DNA of 51,405 bases from Acidimicrobiales bacterium (GCA_029263195.1 JAJCXX010000073.1:1-51405), one strand, 5' to 3'; numbered from the stretch's first letter, positions 31,452 to 40,770 are shown. A program made the numbers and translations. The notes: generated by a model not told the origin, from the letters alone.

Positions 31452-31564
31452 GCGGAAGTTTGTCGCCAACCGTGCCGATGTGTTGTACTCAGTCGCGCTG
31501 GGTCGACTGCCTGCTCTGAACGGCGGCCGACGTGTCTCTGAAGCTTGACTACGAGGTGTGCTCG

Positions 31565-32461
31565 ATGAGTTCGAACGACGGTCGCGTGGTCATCATCACC
31601 GGCGCGGCCCGTGGTCTCGGGAGGGCCCATGCGGTGGCCTTCGCGGCTCAAGGGGCCAGAGTTGTGGTGAATGATCTCGGAGTCGATCGGGACGGCTCCG
31701 GCGGAACCAGCGATGCCGCCAACGAGGTGGTCGCAGAGATTCTGGCGATGGGCGGCGAAGCAGTATCCAACGCCGCCGATGTCGCCGACTGGGTCCAATC
31801 GCGGGCGATGATCGCCCAGGCGATCGACATGTGGGGCCAACTCGACACTCTCGTGTGCAACGCCGGATTTCTCCGTGATCGGATGCTGGCCGGTATGTCG
31901 GAGGACGAATGGGATTCGGTCACACGCGTGCACCTCAAGGGGCACTTTGCTCCAGCCCGCCATGCCATCGAGCATTGGCGGGAGCGAGCCAAGGCCGGCG
32001 AGACCGTCGACGCTCGTCTCGTCAACACGTCGTCGGGAGCTGGGTTGATGGGATCGATCGGGCAAGGAAACTACGCGAGCGCCAAGGCGGCCATCGCTCT
32101 GCTCACTGTCCAGCAGGCTGCGGAGTGGGGTCGCTACGGCGTGGCGGCCAATGCCGTTGCCCCCGACGCCCGCACCCGCATGACCGCCGGGGTTTTCTAC
32201 GACGCCGAGCCTCCCGAAGGATGGGACGAGAAGTCGCCGGAGAACGTATCGCCGCTCGTGGTCTGGCTCGGAAGCCAAGAGTGCGACATCACCGGCCGAA
32301 TCTTCGAATGCACCGGTGGTCAACTCAACGTGTGCGACGGCTGGCAGCACGGTCCGGTGGCTTCGGTCGGTGAGCGACGAATGACCGTCGATGAGGCCGG
32401 TCGACTGGTCCACGAATCACTCGACGCGGCGCCCGACCCGGCTCCGGTATTCGGCACCTAG
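31565..32461 (+). CDS. MFE-2-type 3-hydroxyacyl-CoA dehydrogenase (SDR)
   Basis: 298 residues from ATG 31565. NAD-binding site ITGAARGLGRAHAVAFAAQGARVVVNDLG, with Asp at the end of beta-2 favouring NAD. The insertion VNDLGVDRDGSGGTSDAANEVVAEI is characteristic of the peroxisomal MFE-2/17-beta-HSD4 group and of Hsd4A-like actinobacterial enzymes in steroid side-chain oxidation. The catalytic residues Ser (LVNTSSGAGL) and Tyr/Lys (YASAK) are in place, and the length suits a free dehydrogenase domain. The following acyl-CoA dehydrogenase gene begins 12 bp after the stop, so the two are cotranscribed. A 3-hydroxyacyl-CoA substrate is inferred from family. Confidence 0.85.
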   Translation: MSSNDGRVVIITGAARGLGRAHAVAFAAQGARVVVNDLGVDRDGSGGTSDAANEVVAEILAMGGEAVSNAADVADWVQSRAMIAQAIDMWGQLDTLVCNAGFLRDRMLAGMSEDEWDSVTRVHLKGHFAPARHAIEHWRERAKAGETVDARLVNTSSGAGLMGSIGQGNYASAKAAIALLTVQQAAEWGRYGVAANAVAPDARTRMTAGVFYDAEPPEGWDEKSPENVSPLVVWLGSQECDITGRIFECTGGQLNVCDGWQHGPVASVGERRMTVDEAGRLVHESLDAAPDPAPVFGT

Positions 32462-32473
32462 ACCCCGTTGACC

Positions 32474-33703
32474 ATGGACTTCGACGACACTCCGGAAGAG
32501 AGCCTGTGGCGGACCCAGTGCGCCGAGTTTCTGCATGGCCATGCCGAACTGCGGCCTCCGGTGGTCGACTGGAGCAACAGTCCCTGGGCTCGCGCTTCAG
32601 GGGAGGATCGCCACCAGGAACATGTTGAGACGTGCAAGCAATGGCAGCGACTCAAGTTCGAATCGGGATGGGCCGGTCTGACCTGGCCGGCGGAATTCGG
32701 CGGTCAGGGCCAGTCGAGCCACTTCAACGGGATCTTCCATGAGGAGGAGGCCCGATTCGATGTGGCGACCGGACTGTTCGCCCAGTCGATCGGCATGGCC
32801 GGACCGACGATCATCGCCCACGGCACCGACGACCAGAAGCAGCGTTTCCTCACCCCGATGCTCAGGGGCGATCACGTCTGGTGCCAGCTCTTCTCCGAGC
32901 CGGGGGCGGGTTCGGACCTGGCTGGGTTGCGCACGATGGGGGTGGTCGACGGTGATGAGATGGTCGTCAACGGCCAGAAGGTGTGGACCTCCAACGCCAC
33001 CGATGCCGTCCACGGAATGCTGCTGGTGAGAACCAACGCCGATGTCCCCAAGCACCGAGGGATCACCTACCTCCTGATCGACATGGCCACGCCCGGGATC
33101 GACATTCGACCGCTCAAGCAGATGACCGGCCGGGCCGAGTTCAGCGAGGTCTTCCTCGACGATGTGCGGGTCCCGATGGCCAACGTGGTGGGGGAGGTGG
33201 ATAAGGGCTGGGGTCCGATTCTCACCACGCTCTCCAACGAACGTGAGGGCATCGCATCGAATGTCCGCGCCGGAGTCTCCGACGTGACGGCGTTGGCGCG
33301 GCGGTTCGGGGTGTCGGAAGACCCGACCATCAGGCAGGATCTTGCTCGGCTCCACTCGATCGGTGAGACGATCCGTTTCCTCGGCTATCGCGTGCGCACT
33401 GCGGCATCCCGAGGGGAGTCCCCCGGGCCGGAAAGCTCAATTCTGAAGTTGGCGGCATCGCGGCGGTTGGCTCTTCAGGGAGATCTCGTGATGACGATCA
33501 TGGGAGCCAAGGCCATGCTCTACGACACCGACGCCGAGATGAACGGGTTCTGGCAGAACTACGCGTTCCTCATGCAGTGGGCTTCTCGAATAGGCGGCGG
33601 GACCGAGCAGGTGCAACGAAACATCGTCGGCGACAACGTGCTCGGATTGCCCCGAGAGCCGCGGCTCGACAAGGGCATCCCGTTCCGCGATATCCCTACC
33701 TGA
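32474..33703 (+). CDS. Acyl-CoA dehydrogenase
   Basis: 409 residues from ATG 32474. Blocks in order: AGLTWPAEFGGQGQSS, the flavin-domain LFSEPGAGSDLAGLRT, VNGQKVWTSNATDA, EVFLDDVRVPMANVVGEVDKGW and the C-terminal RIGGGTEQVQRNIVGDNVLGLPREPR. The RIGGGTEQVQRN ending is common in actinobacterial FadE proteins of steroid and branched-chain oxidation. Cotranscribed with the MFE-2-type dehydrogenase upstream. The stop codon lies within a perfectly duplicated 21-bp unit (33700-33741), so the 3' end has been remodelled recently. Substrate unknown. Confidence 0.9.
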   Translation: MDFDDTPEESLWRTQCAEFLHGHAELRPPVVDWSNSPWARASGEDRHQEHVETCKQWQRLKFESGWAGLTWPAEFGGQGQSSHFNGIFHEEEARFDVATGLFAQSIGMAGPTIIAHGTDDQKQRFLTPMLRGDHVWCQLFSEPGAGSDLAGLRTMGVVDGDEMVVNGQKVWTSNATDAVHGMLLVRTNADVPKHRGITYLLIDMATPGIDIRPLKQMTGRAEFSEVFLDDVRVPMANVVGEVDKGWGPILTTLSNEREGIASNVRAGVSDVTALARRFGVSEDPTIRQDLARLHSIGETIRFLGYRVRTAASRGESPGPESSILKLAASRRLALQGDLVMTIMGAKAMLYDTDAEMNGFWQNYAFLMQWASRIGGGTEQVQRNIVGDNVLGLPREPRLDKGIPFRDIPT

Positions 33704-33741
33704 CTCGGAACCAATGCGGCCTGACTCGGAACCAATGCGGC
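33700..33741 (+). repeat. Perfect 21-bp tandem duplication spanning a stop codon
   Basis: Positions 33700-33720 and 33721-33741 are identical. The TGA of the upstream acyl-CoA dehydrogenase is at 33701-33703, inside the first unit; the second unit carries the same TGA out of use. Replication slippage is the simple explanation. Confidence 0.95.
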
Positions 33742-33772
33742 CGGGATCCGGCGAAGAGTCCTGCGGTCCAGG

Positions 33773-35200
33773 TCAGGTCTTCGGATGGTCGTCTCCTGCG
33801 ACCATCGCTCCTGATGCGGCGAGGTCGCGTCGCAGGGCGGCAACATCGACATCGTGAACCTGGCCGCCTCTGTCGAGCGCAGCCACCGCCGCCGCCCCTG
33901 AAGCCTCGCCGGTGGCCATCGCCGCCGGGATCTCCTTGGTGGCTTGGTGCACGAACCGGCTGGTGGAGATGCATCGGCCCGCGGTAAGTAGATTGTCGAC
34001 CACCGGGCTCGTCAGGCACCTGTAGGGGATGTCGTAGACCACCCCGCGCTTGGTCCAGTGCCCGGTGCGGGCGATTGAGTCGTGGAATGTCTGTTTATCG
34101 TCGTCCTTCTGGAGCACGTAGTCACCGACCAGCCGCCGCGACTCGGTGATACCAATTTGCTTGGCGATGTCGTCGAGCCACGACTCGGAAAAGCCGGGAG
34201 TGTGCTGCTTGATCCGGGCGACCTCGGCCATCACGGCCCGTCGGCACTCGATCTCGGCCCGGGTGAGATCGTCGGGATCGAGAGGGTCGACTCTGAACGG
34301 AGCGAATCCAGGCCCACCCCACGGCACCAGCACCCGCCCGGCATCGGTCGTTCGGAAATAGGTCTTGCCCACATCGGAGCCGTCGCCGAGACCGAGATCA
34401 CCGACACCGCCCATCCTGAACCACTGGTAGGGGTACACGGTCACCGCTTCGGCGTCGGCACCGGCATGGGTGAACACGTCGCCGTCTCCAGTGGTGTCGA
34501 CGACCACCGACGGCTGGATCGCCTCTCGGCCCGCCTTCGACTCCACGATCACGGTGTCGATGTGTCCATCGACGGAGCTGGCGGCAGCACAACCGGTGTG
34601 GAGTCGTAGTCGCACTCCCGCGGCTTCGAGCAGGTCGTAGGCGACATTGATGAACGATTCGGGTTCGAACGCCACGGAGTAACGGACGGCTTCGGGCGGC
34701 GCCCCCCAGATCAGCCCCCACTTGCGCCACTGTTCGATTTGGCGAGGATCGGTACTTCCCCAGTCGCCGCGTCCGGGGTGTTGAGCGGCACCTTGGGAGT
34801 CGAGTCGGTCGACGAACTCCTGACATATCCCAGCGACCACCTGCTCGCCTTCGCCGTCGTCGAGAGTGAGCAGCAGATTGATCAGGCCGAATCCTGCCAG
34901 GCCACCGACGTGGCTCAGCTTCTCGATCAGCCAGGTATCGGCACCGCGTCTGGCGCTCGCCAACGCTGCGGCCACCCCAGCGGATCCTGCGCCCACCACC
35001 AGCACATCGGGTCGGCCGATGACCGGAAGGTCGCGTGCGGATTCTCTCCAGATTTCAGGTTCCGAGCCGGGACTCAAACCGGGACCGGGGCCTGGAGCGG
35101 GAGAGGAGCCCGATTTCACCGTCGGATTCGTGGGTGGATTCACAGTCGGATTTGTGGTCAGAGTCAGAGTCGCGGTCGGGGTCGGGGTCGCGTCAGCCAT
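33773..35200 (-). CDS. FAD-dependent oxidoreductase
   Basis: 475 residues from ATG 35200. The frame is open upstream to 35524, but that part is translated tandem repeat and is unlikely to be protein. The N-terminus is unusual: a low-complexity Thr/Pro/Asn stretch (MADATPTPTATLTLTT, then NPTVNPPTNPT and SPAPGPGPGLSPGS) for about 45 residues before the Rossmann site DVLVVGAGSAGVAAALASA with the acidic end LIEK and GGLAGFG. Later blocks are VVDTTGDGDVFTHAG and NLLTAGRCISTSRFVHQATKEIPAAMATGEASG, matching the FAD-dependent oxidoreductase group related to PF12831. No substrate can be named. The low-complexity leader could be a linker or the true start may lie closer to residue 45 at a non-ATG codon. 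It is isolated. Confidence 0.75.
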   Translation of the reverse strand: MADATPTPTATLTLTTNPTVNPPTNPTVKSGSSPAPGPGPGLSPGSEPEIWRESARDLPVIGRPDVLVVGAGSAGVAAALASARRGADTWLIEKLSHVGGLAGFGLINLLLTLDDGEGEQVVAGICQEFVDRLDSQGAAQHPGRGDWGSTDPRQIEQWRKWGLIWGAPPEAVRYSVAFEPESFINVAYDLLEAAGVRLRLHTGCAAASSVDGHIDTVIVESKAGREAIQPSVVVDTTGDGDVFTHAGADAEAVTVYPYQWFRMGGVGDLGLGDGSDVGKTYFRTTDAGRVLVPWGGPGFAPFRVDPLDPDDLTRAEIECRRAVMAEVARIKQHTPGFSESWLDDIAKQIGITESRRLVGDYVLQKDDDKQTFHDSIARTGHWTKRGVVYDIPYRCLTSPVVDNLLTAGRCISTSRFVHQATKEIPAAMATGEASGAAAVAALDRGGQVHDVDVAALRRDLAASGAMVAGDDHPKT

Positions 35201-35993
<793 letters not shown>

Positions 35994-36049
35994 CCTGAGA
36001 AGCTCCGGCTGAAATGCGAGGCTCTGGGTCTGAACCGAGAAGCTCTAGC

Positions 36050-36667
36050 TCAGGCCGGTTTGATGGCTATTCCGCGGTACAGCCAGGAGAGTGGCTTCGG
36101 CCCCTTGGCGTACCACTCGTCGAGCGACTCGATTTCGAATCCGGCCTCGCCGAGCATCGATCGGTGATCACGGTTGAGGTGGCAGCCGTCGCCGATTCGT
36201 TTCTGGATCGGGGTGAGCCGAGCCTGCCACTTCGACACTCCGTGTTCGTGGGCGAGGCCGTGCTCGAGCACGTGGAACCTCGCTCCGGGCTTGAGGACCC
36301 GCATGACTTCGCTGAGCGCCAACTGCACGTCGGGGATCGTGCACAACGTGTAGGTCGACAGCGCGGCATCACACGACTCGTCGTCGAGTGGCAGTGACTG
36401 GCCGTCGAGCCCGACGTACTGCACATCGACATGGGTGTCGGCAACCCGATCGGCGGCGAGCTTCTGGCCGACGGTGGCAGGATCGACCGCATAGACCGTC
36501 TTCACCTCGGACGGATACAAGTCGACGTTGAGCCCGGATCCGAACCCGATCTCCACGACCTTCCCGTGCAACCCCACAACGGTCTGCGAGCGGTACTTCA
36601 TGACTTCCCCGGTCGACAGCAATCGGTCGATCACGCGGGGGAGGACCTGTCGTTGGTAGATGCCCAT
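36050..36667 (-). CDS. Class I SAM-dependent methyltransferase
   Basis: 205 residues. Motif I VVEIGFGSGLNVDLYP (about 37-52), acidic end of beta-2 in YAVDPA, motif around SLPLDDESCDAALSTYTLCTIPD and the post-II EVMRVLKPGARFHVLEHG are typical of UbiE/Methyltransf_11 enzymes. The C-terminal half contains QKRIGDGCHLNRDHRSMLGEAGFEIESLDEWY, as in small actinobacterial phospholipid- or quinone-type methyltransferases. The substrate cannot be read. It is convergent with glnB, with about 56 bp between stops that holds two short related segments GAGAAGCTC, and divergent from the acyl-CoA ligase. Confidence 0.85.
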   Translation of the reverse strand: MGIYQRQVLPRVIDRLLSTGEVMKYRSQTVVGLHGKVVEIGFGSGLNVDLYPSEVKTVYAVDPATVGQKLAADRVADTHVDVQYVGLDGQSLPLDDESCDAALSTYTLCTIPDVQLALSEVMRVLKPGARFHVLEHGLAHEHGVSKWQARLTPIQKRIGDGCHLNRDHRSMLGEAGFEIESLDEWYAKGPKPLSWLYRGIAIKPA

Positions 36668-36852
36668 TCAAGAGTGTGGCCCCCGGCCTCGCCCTGCGCC
36701 ACTTGTCCGGCACCAGCGACAACAGTTGGCGCCGGCACAGCAGCGGTCGTGCTCCCGACGAGTCGACCGTCTACTGTCGGCCGGCAACGAGGACGGTGCT
36801 CCGTCGGAGAGATCCGTCTCAGGAGATGCCGGTGTCCACCGGGAGGGTCGAC

Positions 36853-38490
36853 ATGACACAACAGACGCCTGATGCCGGGCCAACCTCTGATGCCGGGCCG
36901 ATCACGGATGCCGGGCCAACCGCCGACGCCGGGTCGATCACGGATGCCTCCACGTTCTGGGAGCTGCTGGAGCGGCGGGTTGGAGTGTCGCCGGATCTGC
37001 CGCTGTTGATCGACTCCACCGACCGGGTGGTGACGTGTCGCCAATTCAGGGACCAGGTCGAGCGGGTGGCCGCCGGCCTACACGCCCTCGGAGTAGGCGA
37101 GGGCACCGCGGTTACCTGGGAACTGCCGACCCGTATCGAGACGCTCGTCGTCAGCTTCGCTCTGTCGAGGCTCGGTGCCGTACAGAATCCGATCATCCAC
37201 ATCTACCGGCATCGTGAGGTCGGGTTCTGCATCCGTCAGACCGGAGCCGAGTTTGTGATCGTGCCGGGGGAGTGGAACGGCTTCGACTACCGAGCGATGG
37301 TGGAGGACGTGACGGCCGGACTCGATCCGCAGCCCACCATTTTGATCGGCTACGACGATCTACCCGAAGGTGATCCGGCGACGCTGCCGCCGGCACCAAC
37401 CGCCGCATCCTCCGGTCAGGACTCACCGGTTCGTTGGCTCTACTACACGTCGGGCACCACGTCTGATCCCAAGGGTGTGAAGCACACCGATCAGACGCTC
37501 ATCGCTGCCGGAGTCGGGCTGTCCAAGGCGCTTGGCGCCGGCCCCGATGACGTCGGCACGATCGCCTTTCCCTACTCCCACATCGGTGGGCCTGACTACA
37601 TCGTCATGATGCTGGTCGCCGGGCTCCCCGCGATTCTCATCGAGAAGTTCGCTCCCGCATCGGCGATGGAGGCCTTCGCTCGTCACGGGGCGACGATCAT
37701 CGGCGGATCCACCGCCTTCTACCAAATGTATCTGGCCGAGGACCAGCAGACGGAGGGGGCGTCGTTGCCACGTCTGCGGGCGATGGCCGGAGGTGGAGCG
37801 CCGAAGCCGCCGGAGATCTACTACGACGTGCTGGAGAAGATGGGTGTGCCGATCGCCCACGGCTATGGCATGACCGAATGTCCGATGATCTGTCAGGGGT
37901 CGCCCACCGACTCCGACCAGCAGCTCGCCAACACCGAGGGCGCCCCGATCGAGGGCTGCGAAGTCGCGATCGTGAAGTCCGATGGTTCGGTCGCAGCTCC
38001 GGGTGAGGAGGGCGAGGTGCGGGTGAGCGGGACCATGTTGTTCAAGGGATACACCGACCCGGCACTCGAGGCCGAGGCTTTCGACAGTGAGGGCCGCTTC
38101 CGGACCGGCGATCTGGCCGTGTGCCATGCCGATGGTCATGTGACTCTCACCGGCCGGGTGAAGGACATCATCATCCGCAAGGGCGAGAACATTTCGGCCA
38201 AGGAGATCGAAGACGTTCTCTACGCTCATCCCAAGGTCGAGAACGCCGCGGTGATTGGCCTTCCCGACCGAGAACGCGGTGAACGGGTCTGCGCGGTGAT
38301 CGAAATGGCGGCCGGCGAGATGCCGCTCACCTTCGACGAGATGGCCCGAGCCTGCACCGATGCCGGCCTGATGCGTCAGAAGACTCCGGAACAATTGGAG
38401 ATCCATGACGGACCGTTGCCTCGCAACGCCACAATGAAGATTCTCAAGTACGAATTGCGTGATCTCTACAAGGAGCAGCCCTGGCCGTGA
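36853..38490 (+). CDS. Acyl-CoA synthetase (AMP-dependent ligase)
   Basis: 545 residues from ATG 36853, which has GGGAGGG eight bases upstream; earlier in-frame ATGs lack this spacing. The N-terminus carries four copies of a six-residue repeat (DAGPTS, DAGPIT, DAGPTA, DAGSIT) encoded by an 18-bp tandem repeat at 36871-36942, then STFWELLERRV begins the real domain. Motifs: P-loop YYTSGTTSDPKGV, GYGMTECP, FRTGDLAV, GRVKDIIIRKGENIS, and the C-terminal acyl-transfer Lys in NATMKILKYELR. It would activate a carboxylic acid as AMP ester then CoA thioester. Position near steroid-type genes suggests a FadD role. The stop overlaps the ArsC-like GTG start by four bases. Confidence 0.9.
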   Translation: MTQQTPDAGPTSDAGPITDAGPTADAGSITDASTFWELLERRVGVSPDLPLLIDSTDRVVTCRQFRDQVERVAAGLHALGVGEGTAVTWELPTRIETLVVSFALSRLGAVQNPIIHIYRHREVGFCIRQTGAEFVIVPGEWNGFDYRAMVEDVTAGLDPQPTILIGYDDLPEGDPATLPPAPTAASSGQDSPVRWLYYTSGTTSDPKGVKHTDQTLIAAGVGLSKALGAGPDDVGTIAFPYSHIGGPDYIVMMLVAGLPAILIEKFAPASAMEAFARHGATIIGGSTAFYQMYLAEDQQTEGASLPRLRAMAGGGAPKPPEIYYDVLEKMGVPIAHGYGMTECPMICQGSPTDSDQQLANTEGAPIEGCEVAIVKSDGSVAAPGEEGEVRVSGTMLFKGYTDPALEAEAFDSEGRFRTGDLAVCHADGHVTLTGRVKDIIIRKGENISAKEIEDVLYAHPKVENAAVIGLPDRERGERVCAVIEMAAGEMPLTFDEMARACTDAGLMRQKTPEQLEIHDGPLPRNATMKILKYELRDLYKEQPWP

Positions 38491-38861
38491 GCACGATCCA
38501 GATCTTCCACAAGCCCCATTGAAACTCTTCCCAGAACGCCGTGGCGGTCGCCACGGAGCTAGGAATCGATTTCGAGACCGTTCTCTACATGAAGACCAAT
38601 CCCGATGAGGACGCCCTCCGGGCCATCATCGCCAAGCTCGAAGACCCGGTGGAGAACCTGGTCCGCAAGGACGCGCAGTTCGGGAAGCTTGAGCTCAACG
38701 CGGATGACTACGTGGGCAATCCGGACGCCGTGGTCGAGGTCCTATTGCGCTACCCGAGATTGATACAGCGCCCGATCATCGTCACCGATGACAAGGCCAT
38801 CATCGGGCGTCCTCTAGGTGATCAGAAGGCCAAGGACCGCGTGGCTCAGATCTTCGCTTGA
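38487..38861 (+). CDS. ArsC-family reductase with in-frame TGA (selenocysteine) at the catalytic Cys
   Basis: Read through the TGA at 38520-38522, the frame from GTG 38487 gives 124 residues beginning MSTIQIFHKPH-U-NSSQNAV. The U is residue 12, the position of catalytic Cys12 in plasmid R773 ArsC (HNPACGTSRN). The three substrate-binding arginines of ArsC (60, 94, 107) correspond to Arg60 (ENLVRKD), Arg95 (LIQRPIIV) and Arg108 (IIGRP), so the fold is intact on both sides of the TGA. A hairpin of SECIS type follows. The start overlaps the ligase stop as GTGA, good evidence that translation begins before the TGA. Standard calling would leave a fragment from 38541 lacking the nucleophile. ArsC-like selenoproteins have precedent in metagenomes, as I recall. 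Arsenate reduction or another thiol/selenol redox role is inferred. The alternative is a nonsense pseudogene. Confidence 0.82.
38539..38556 (+). promoter_or_regulatory. Candidate bacterial SECIS hairpin
   Basis: CCGTGGC (38539-38545) pairs perfectly with GCCACGG (38550-38556) around loop GGTC. There are 23 nt between the TGA and the apical loop, and the loop begins GG. Bacterial SECIS elements read by SelB are small hairpins with a G in the first loop positions about 16-37 nt after the UGA, so geometry fits. The stem lies in coding sequence and is read through. Confidence 0.72.
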
Positions 38862-40116
38862 TCTTCGCCGGGCCTGTGGAGGCCGCTCTCGCTGCGGTGG
38901 GCCTGGCGATCCAGGTGCCATCGGGTTGTCGGTGAAGGCGAATGTGGCCGTCGTGGAGCAGGGTGTGACATCGCGGGCAGAGAAGGGCCAGGGTGTCGAT
39001 GTCGGTGGCGCCCCCGTCCTGCCATTCGCGGATGTGGTGGGTGTGACAGCGCTGAACTGGAGCGTTGCAGTTGATGCATCCCCGGTCGCGCACTGCCGCC
39101 ATCAGACGCTGGTCGTTGTTGGCGAGACGTCGGCCTCGGCCGAGCCACAAGGGCCGCCCGGGCCCGTCGAACAGCGCTCCATGCCAAGTTGTGTCGGCTG
39201 GTAGCTGAGTGAGCACACTGGCGGGAATGGGGCCGGCGTCGAGGATCTCGCATCGTGCGTTGGGGTCGGTGCCGTCGATGACACCGATGTCGGCAACCAC
39301 GACCACCGTGGTGGACACACGACCGGTGTGAGGAGCATCTCCAGAGTTGTCGGGCTGGTGAGGGCTGGCAACCCCGAGAAGCCGGGCCACAGCATCGGAC
39401 CGGCGTTGCGCCGCGGTGCGGATTTCGTTGGGCCGCCCGTCGCGGCCGCCATCGGAGCGCCACAGGGAATCGGTCTCGGCGTCGAGCCGGGCCAGGGCTC
39501 CGGCCCCGGTGACAGGGTCGAACTCAAGGTTGCACACCAACATGCCATCGGGGTTGGTGAACCATGACGCACGCCGCGCCTTTCGCTGACGCTCGAGTTG
39601 CCGCTCGAGTTGCCGCTCGGCGTCGTTGGTGTTTTGGTGACGGCGAATCCAGTCGCGGATCTCTCGCGCCGCGAGATCGGCCGGACGCGACCCGCACAAC
39701 CCGAGCAGCTTCTGGTCGCTGTCGACCGTGTCGGGGGAGATCAGGGTGGCGGCGCGGGCCAGGTCGTCGACCGTCTCGGCCGGGATCGCCCCCGAAGCCA
39801 GACCCTCGGCCACATTGGGCATCGCAGCTACAGCAACAGCGCGGCGCGAGCGCCTCTTGGCCTCACGGCTGCTGCAATGGGTGACGCTTCGGACCACGCC
39901 GGCGGCATCGAGGCCGTGGTCGTCGAGACCATCGATAGCGGCCGCGAACCGGGAATCGGCCATGTCGAGAGCACCCCGCAGCCGACTCAGCGCCGCGACA
40001 GTGTCGACCAGTGCACCACGGGACGCGCCCTCGGGCGACAACTCGACAACCTCCCCGGCAACCCGATCAACGATCTCTACGAACATGGGTATGACTCTAA
40101 GAATGGGGTGTGACAT
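38800..40116 (-). CDS. DUF222/HNH endonuclease-domain protein
   Basis: 438 residues from ATG 40116; ATG 40086 (MFVEIVDRV) is an alternative. The N-terminal helical DUF222 region (about 30-280) includes LARAATLISPDTVDSD. The C-terminal HNH domain reads RDRGCINCNAPVQRCHTHHIREWQDGG then LALLCPRCHTLLHDG, with paired Cys-x2-Cys zinc knuckles around the catalytic His-His. Such proteins are abundant, multi-copy and poorly understood in actinobacteria; some are linked to mobile introns or 13E12-type repeats. A direct repeat of RQLE (ERQLERQLERQRKAR) is encoded by a short duplication near 39590-39620. The 3' end overlaps the convergent ArsC-like gene by 62 bp. Confidence 0.9.
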   Translation of the reverse strand: MSHPILRVIPMFVEIVDRVAGEVVELSPEGASRGALVDTVAALSRLRGALDMADSRFAAAIDGLDDHGLDAAGVVRSVTHCSSREAKRRSRRAVAVAAMPNVAEGLASGAIPAETVDDLARAATLISPDTVDSDQKLLGLCGSRPADLAAREIRDWIRRHQNTNDAERQLERQLERQRKARRASWFTNPDGMLVCNLEFDPVTGAGALARLDAETDSLWRSDGGRDGRPNEIRTAAQRRSDAVARLLGVASPHQPDNSGDAPHTGRVSTTVVVVADIGVIDGTDPNARCEILDAGPIPASVLTQLPADTTWHGALFDGPGRPLWLGRGRRLANNDQRLMAAVRDRGCINCNAPVQRCHTHHIREWQDGGATDIDTLALLCPRCHTLLHDGHIRLHRQPDGTWIARPTAARAASTGPAKIKRRSEPRGPWPSDHLEDAR

Positions 40117-40124
40117 TCTCGGCC

Positions 40125-40136
40125 GTTCCGTGGAAC
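40125..40136. promoter_or_regulatory. Candidate TetR operator palindrome
   Basis: GTTCC-GT-GGAAC is an inverted repeat located 50 bp before the TetR-family GTG start and just upstream of the divergent HNH gene. Position fits autoregulation. It does not match the published KstR motif (AAC-N4-GTT type), so the assignment is tentative. Confidence 0.35.
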
Positions 40137-40185
40137 AAACGATCAGCTTTCATGTCGCGACGACGGTCCGGGTTACCATCCGGCC

Positions 40186-40770
40186 GTGCCGGACACCGCC
40201 CGATTGACCGACAAGCAGGCCAAGCGTCGAAGTGACGTGATCGCGGCTGCGCTCGACCTTGCGGCCGAGGGCGGCTACGAAGGCGTGCAGATGCGAGACG
40301 TGGCGAGCAGTGCCGATGTCGCCCTAGGCACCGTCTACCACTACTTCTCCTCCAAGGACCATCTGCTGGCGGCCTCAATGATCGAGCTACTCGGAGGTCT
40401 CGAGAAGTCGGTGGCCAAGACGCCGGCGGCAGGCCCCGCCACGCTTGATCGTGTGCTCGACCTGCTCCAGCGCATCACCGGTGCAATGGCCTCCAATCAG
40501 AACATCAGCTCCGCTCTGATATCGGGCTTGGTGGCCGAGGGCGAGGAGGTCGCCGCCTGCCAAGAGGAGTTGCACGAGACGTTCGAAGCTGTCCTCGAGA
40601 CCGCGTTCGCAGCCGACTTCCCAGTCGACGACCGACGGCGGATCATTCGTGCTCTCGAACACGTCTGGTTCTCGGCGCTCATCGGATGGAAGAACGGTTG
40701 GATGCCATTCGATCAGGCGGTTGGCGAACTGGAGGACGCGGCCGCGATGCTGTGTGCTGGGAGGATCTGA
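40186..40770 (+). CDS. TetR-family regulator, KstR-like
   Basis: 194 residues from GTG 40186. The helix-turn-helix region KRRSDVIAAALDLAAEGGYEGVQMRDVASSADVALGTVYHYFSSKDHLLAASM closely resembles that of KstR, the cholesterol-catabolism repressor (EGGYEAVQMRAVAERAGIAVGTLYRYFPSK). The ligand-binding helical part (about 75-190) is shorter than KstR (about 220 overall). The stop overlaps the DUF35 gene start as TGATG, so regulator and putative steroid genes are one operon. It probably represses that operon until a CoA-thioester intermediate binds, by analogy with KstR and KstR2. This is an inference from similarity and context. Confidence 0.85.
   Translation: MPDTARLTDKQAKRRSDVIAAALDLAAEGGYEGVQMRDVASSADVALGTVYHYFSSKDHLLAASMIELLGGLEKSVAKTPAAGPATLDRVLDLLQRITGAMASNQNISSALISGLVAEGEEVAACQEELHETFEAVLETAFAADFPVDDRRRIIRALEHVWFSALIGWKNGWMPFDQAVGELEDAAAMLCAGRI

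Noticed and set aside
38541..38861. Stand-alone 106-residue ORF as the true ArsC-like gene
   Set aside because: It would begin inside the first helix and lack the nucleophile loop, while the homologous residues continue upstream through the TGA to a GTG that overlaps the preceding gene.
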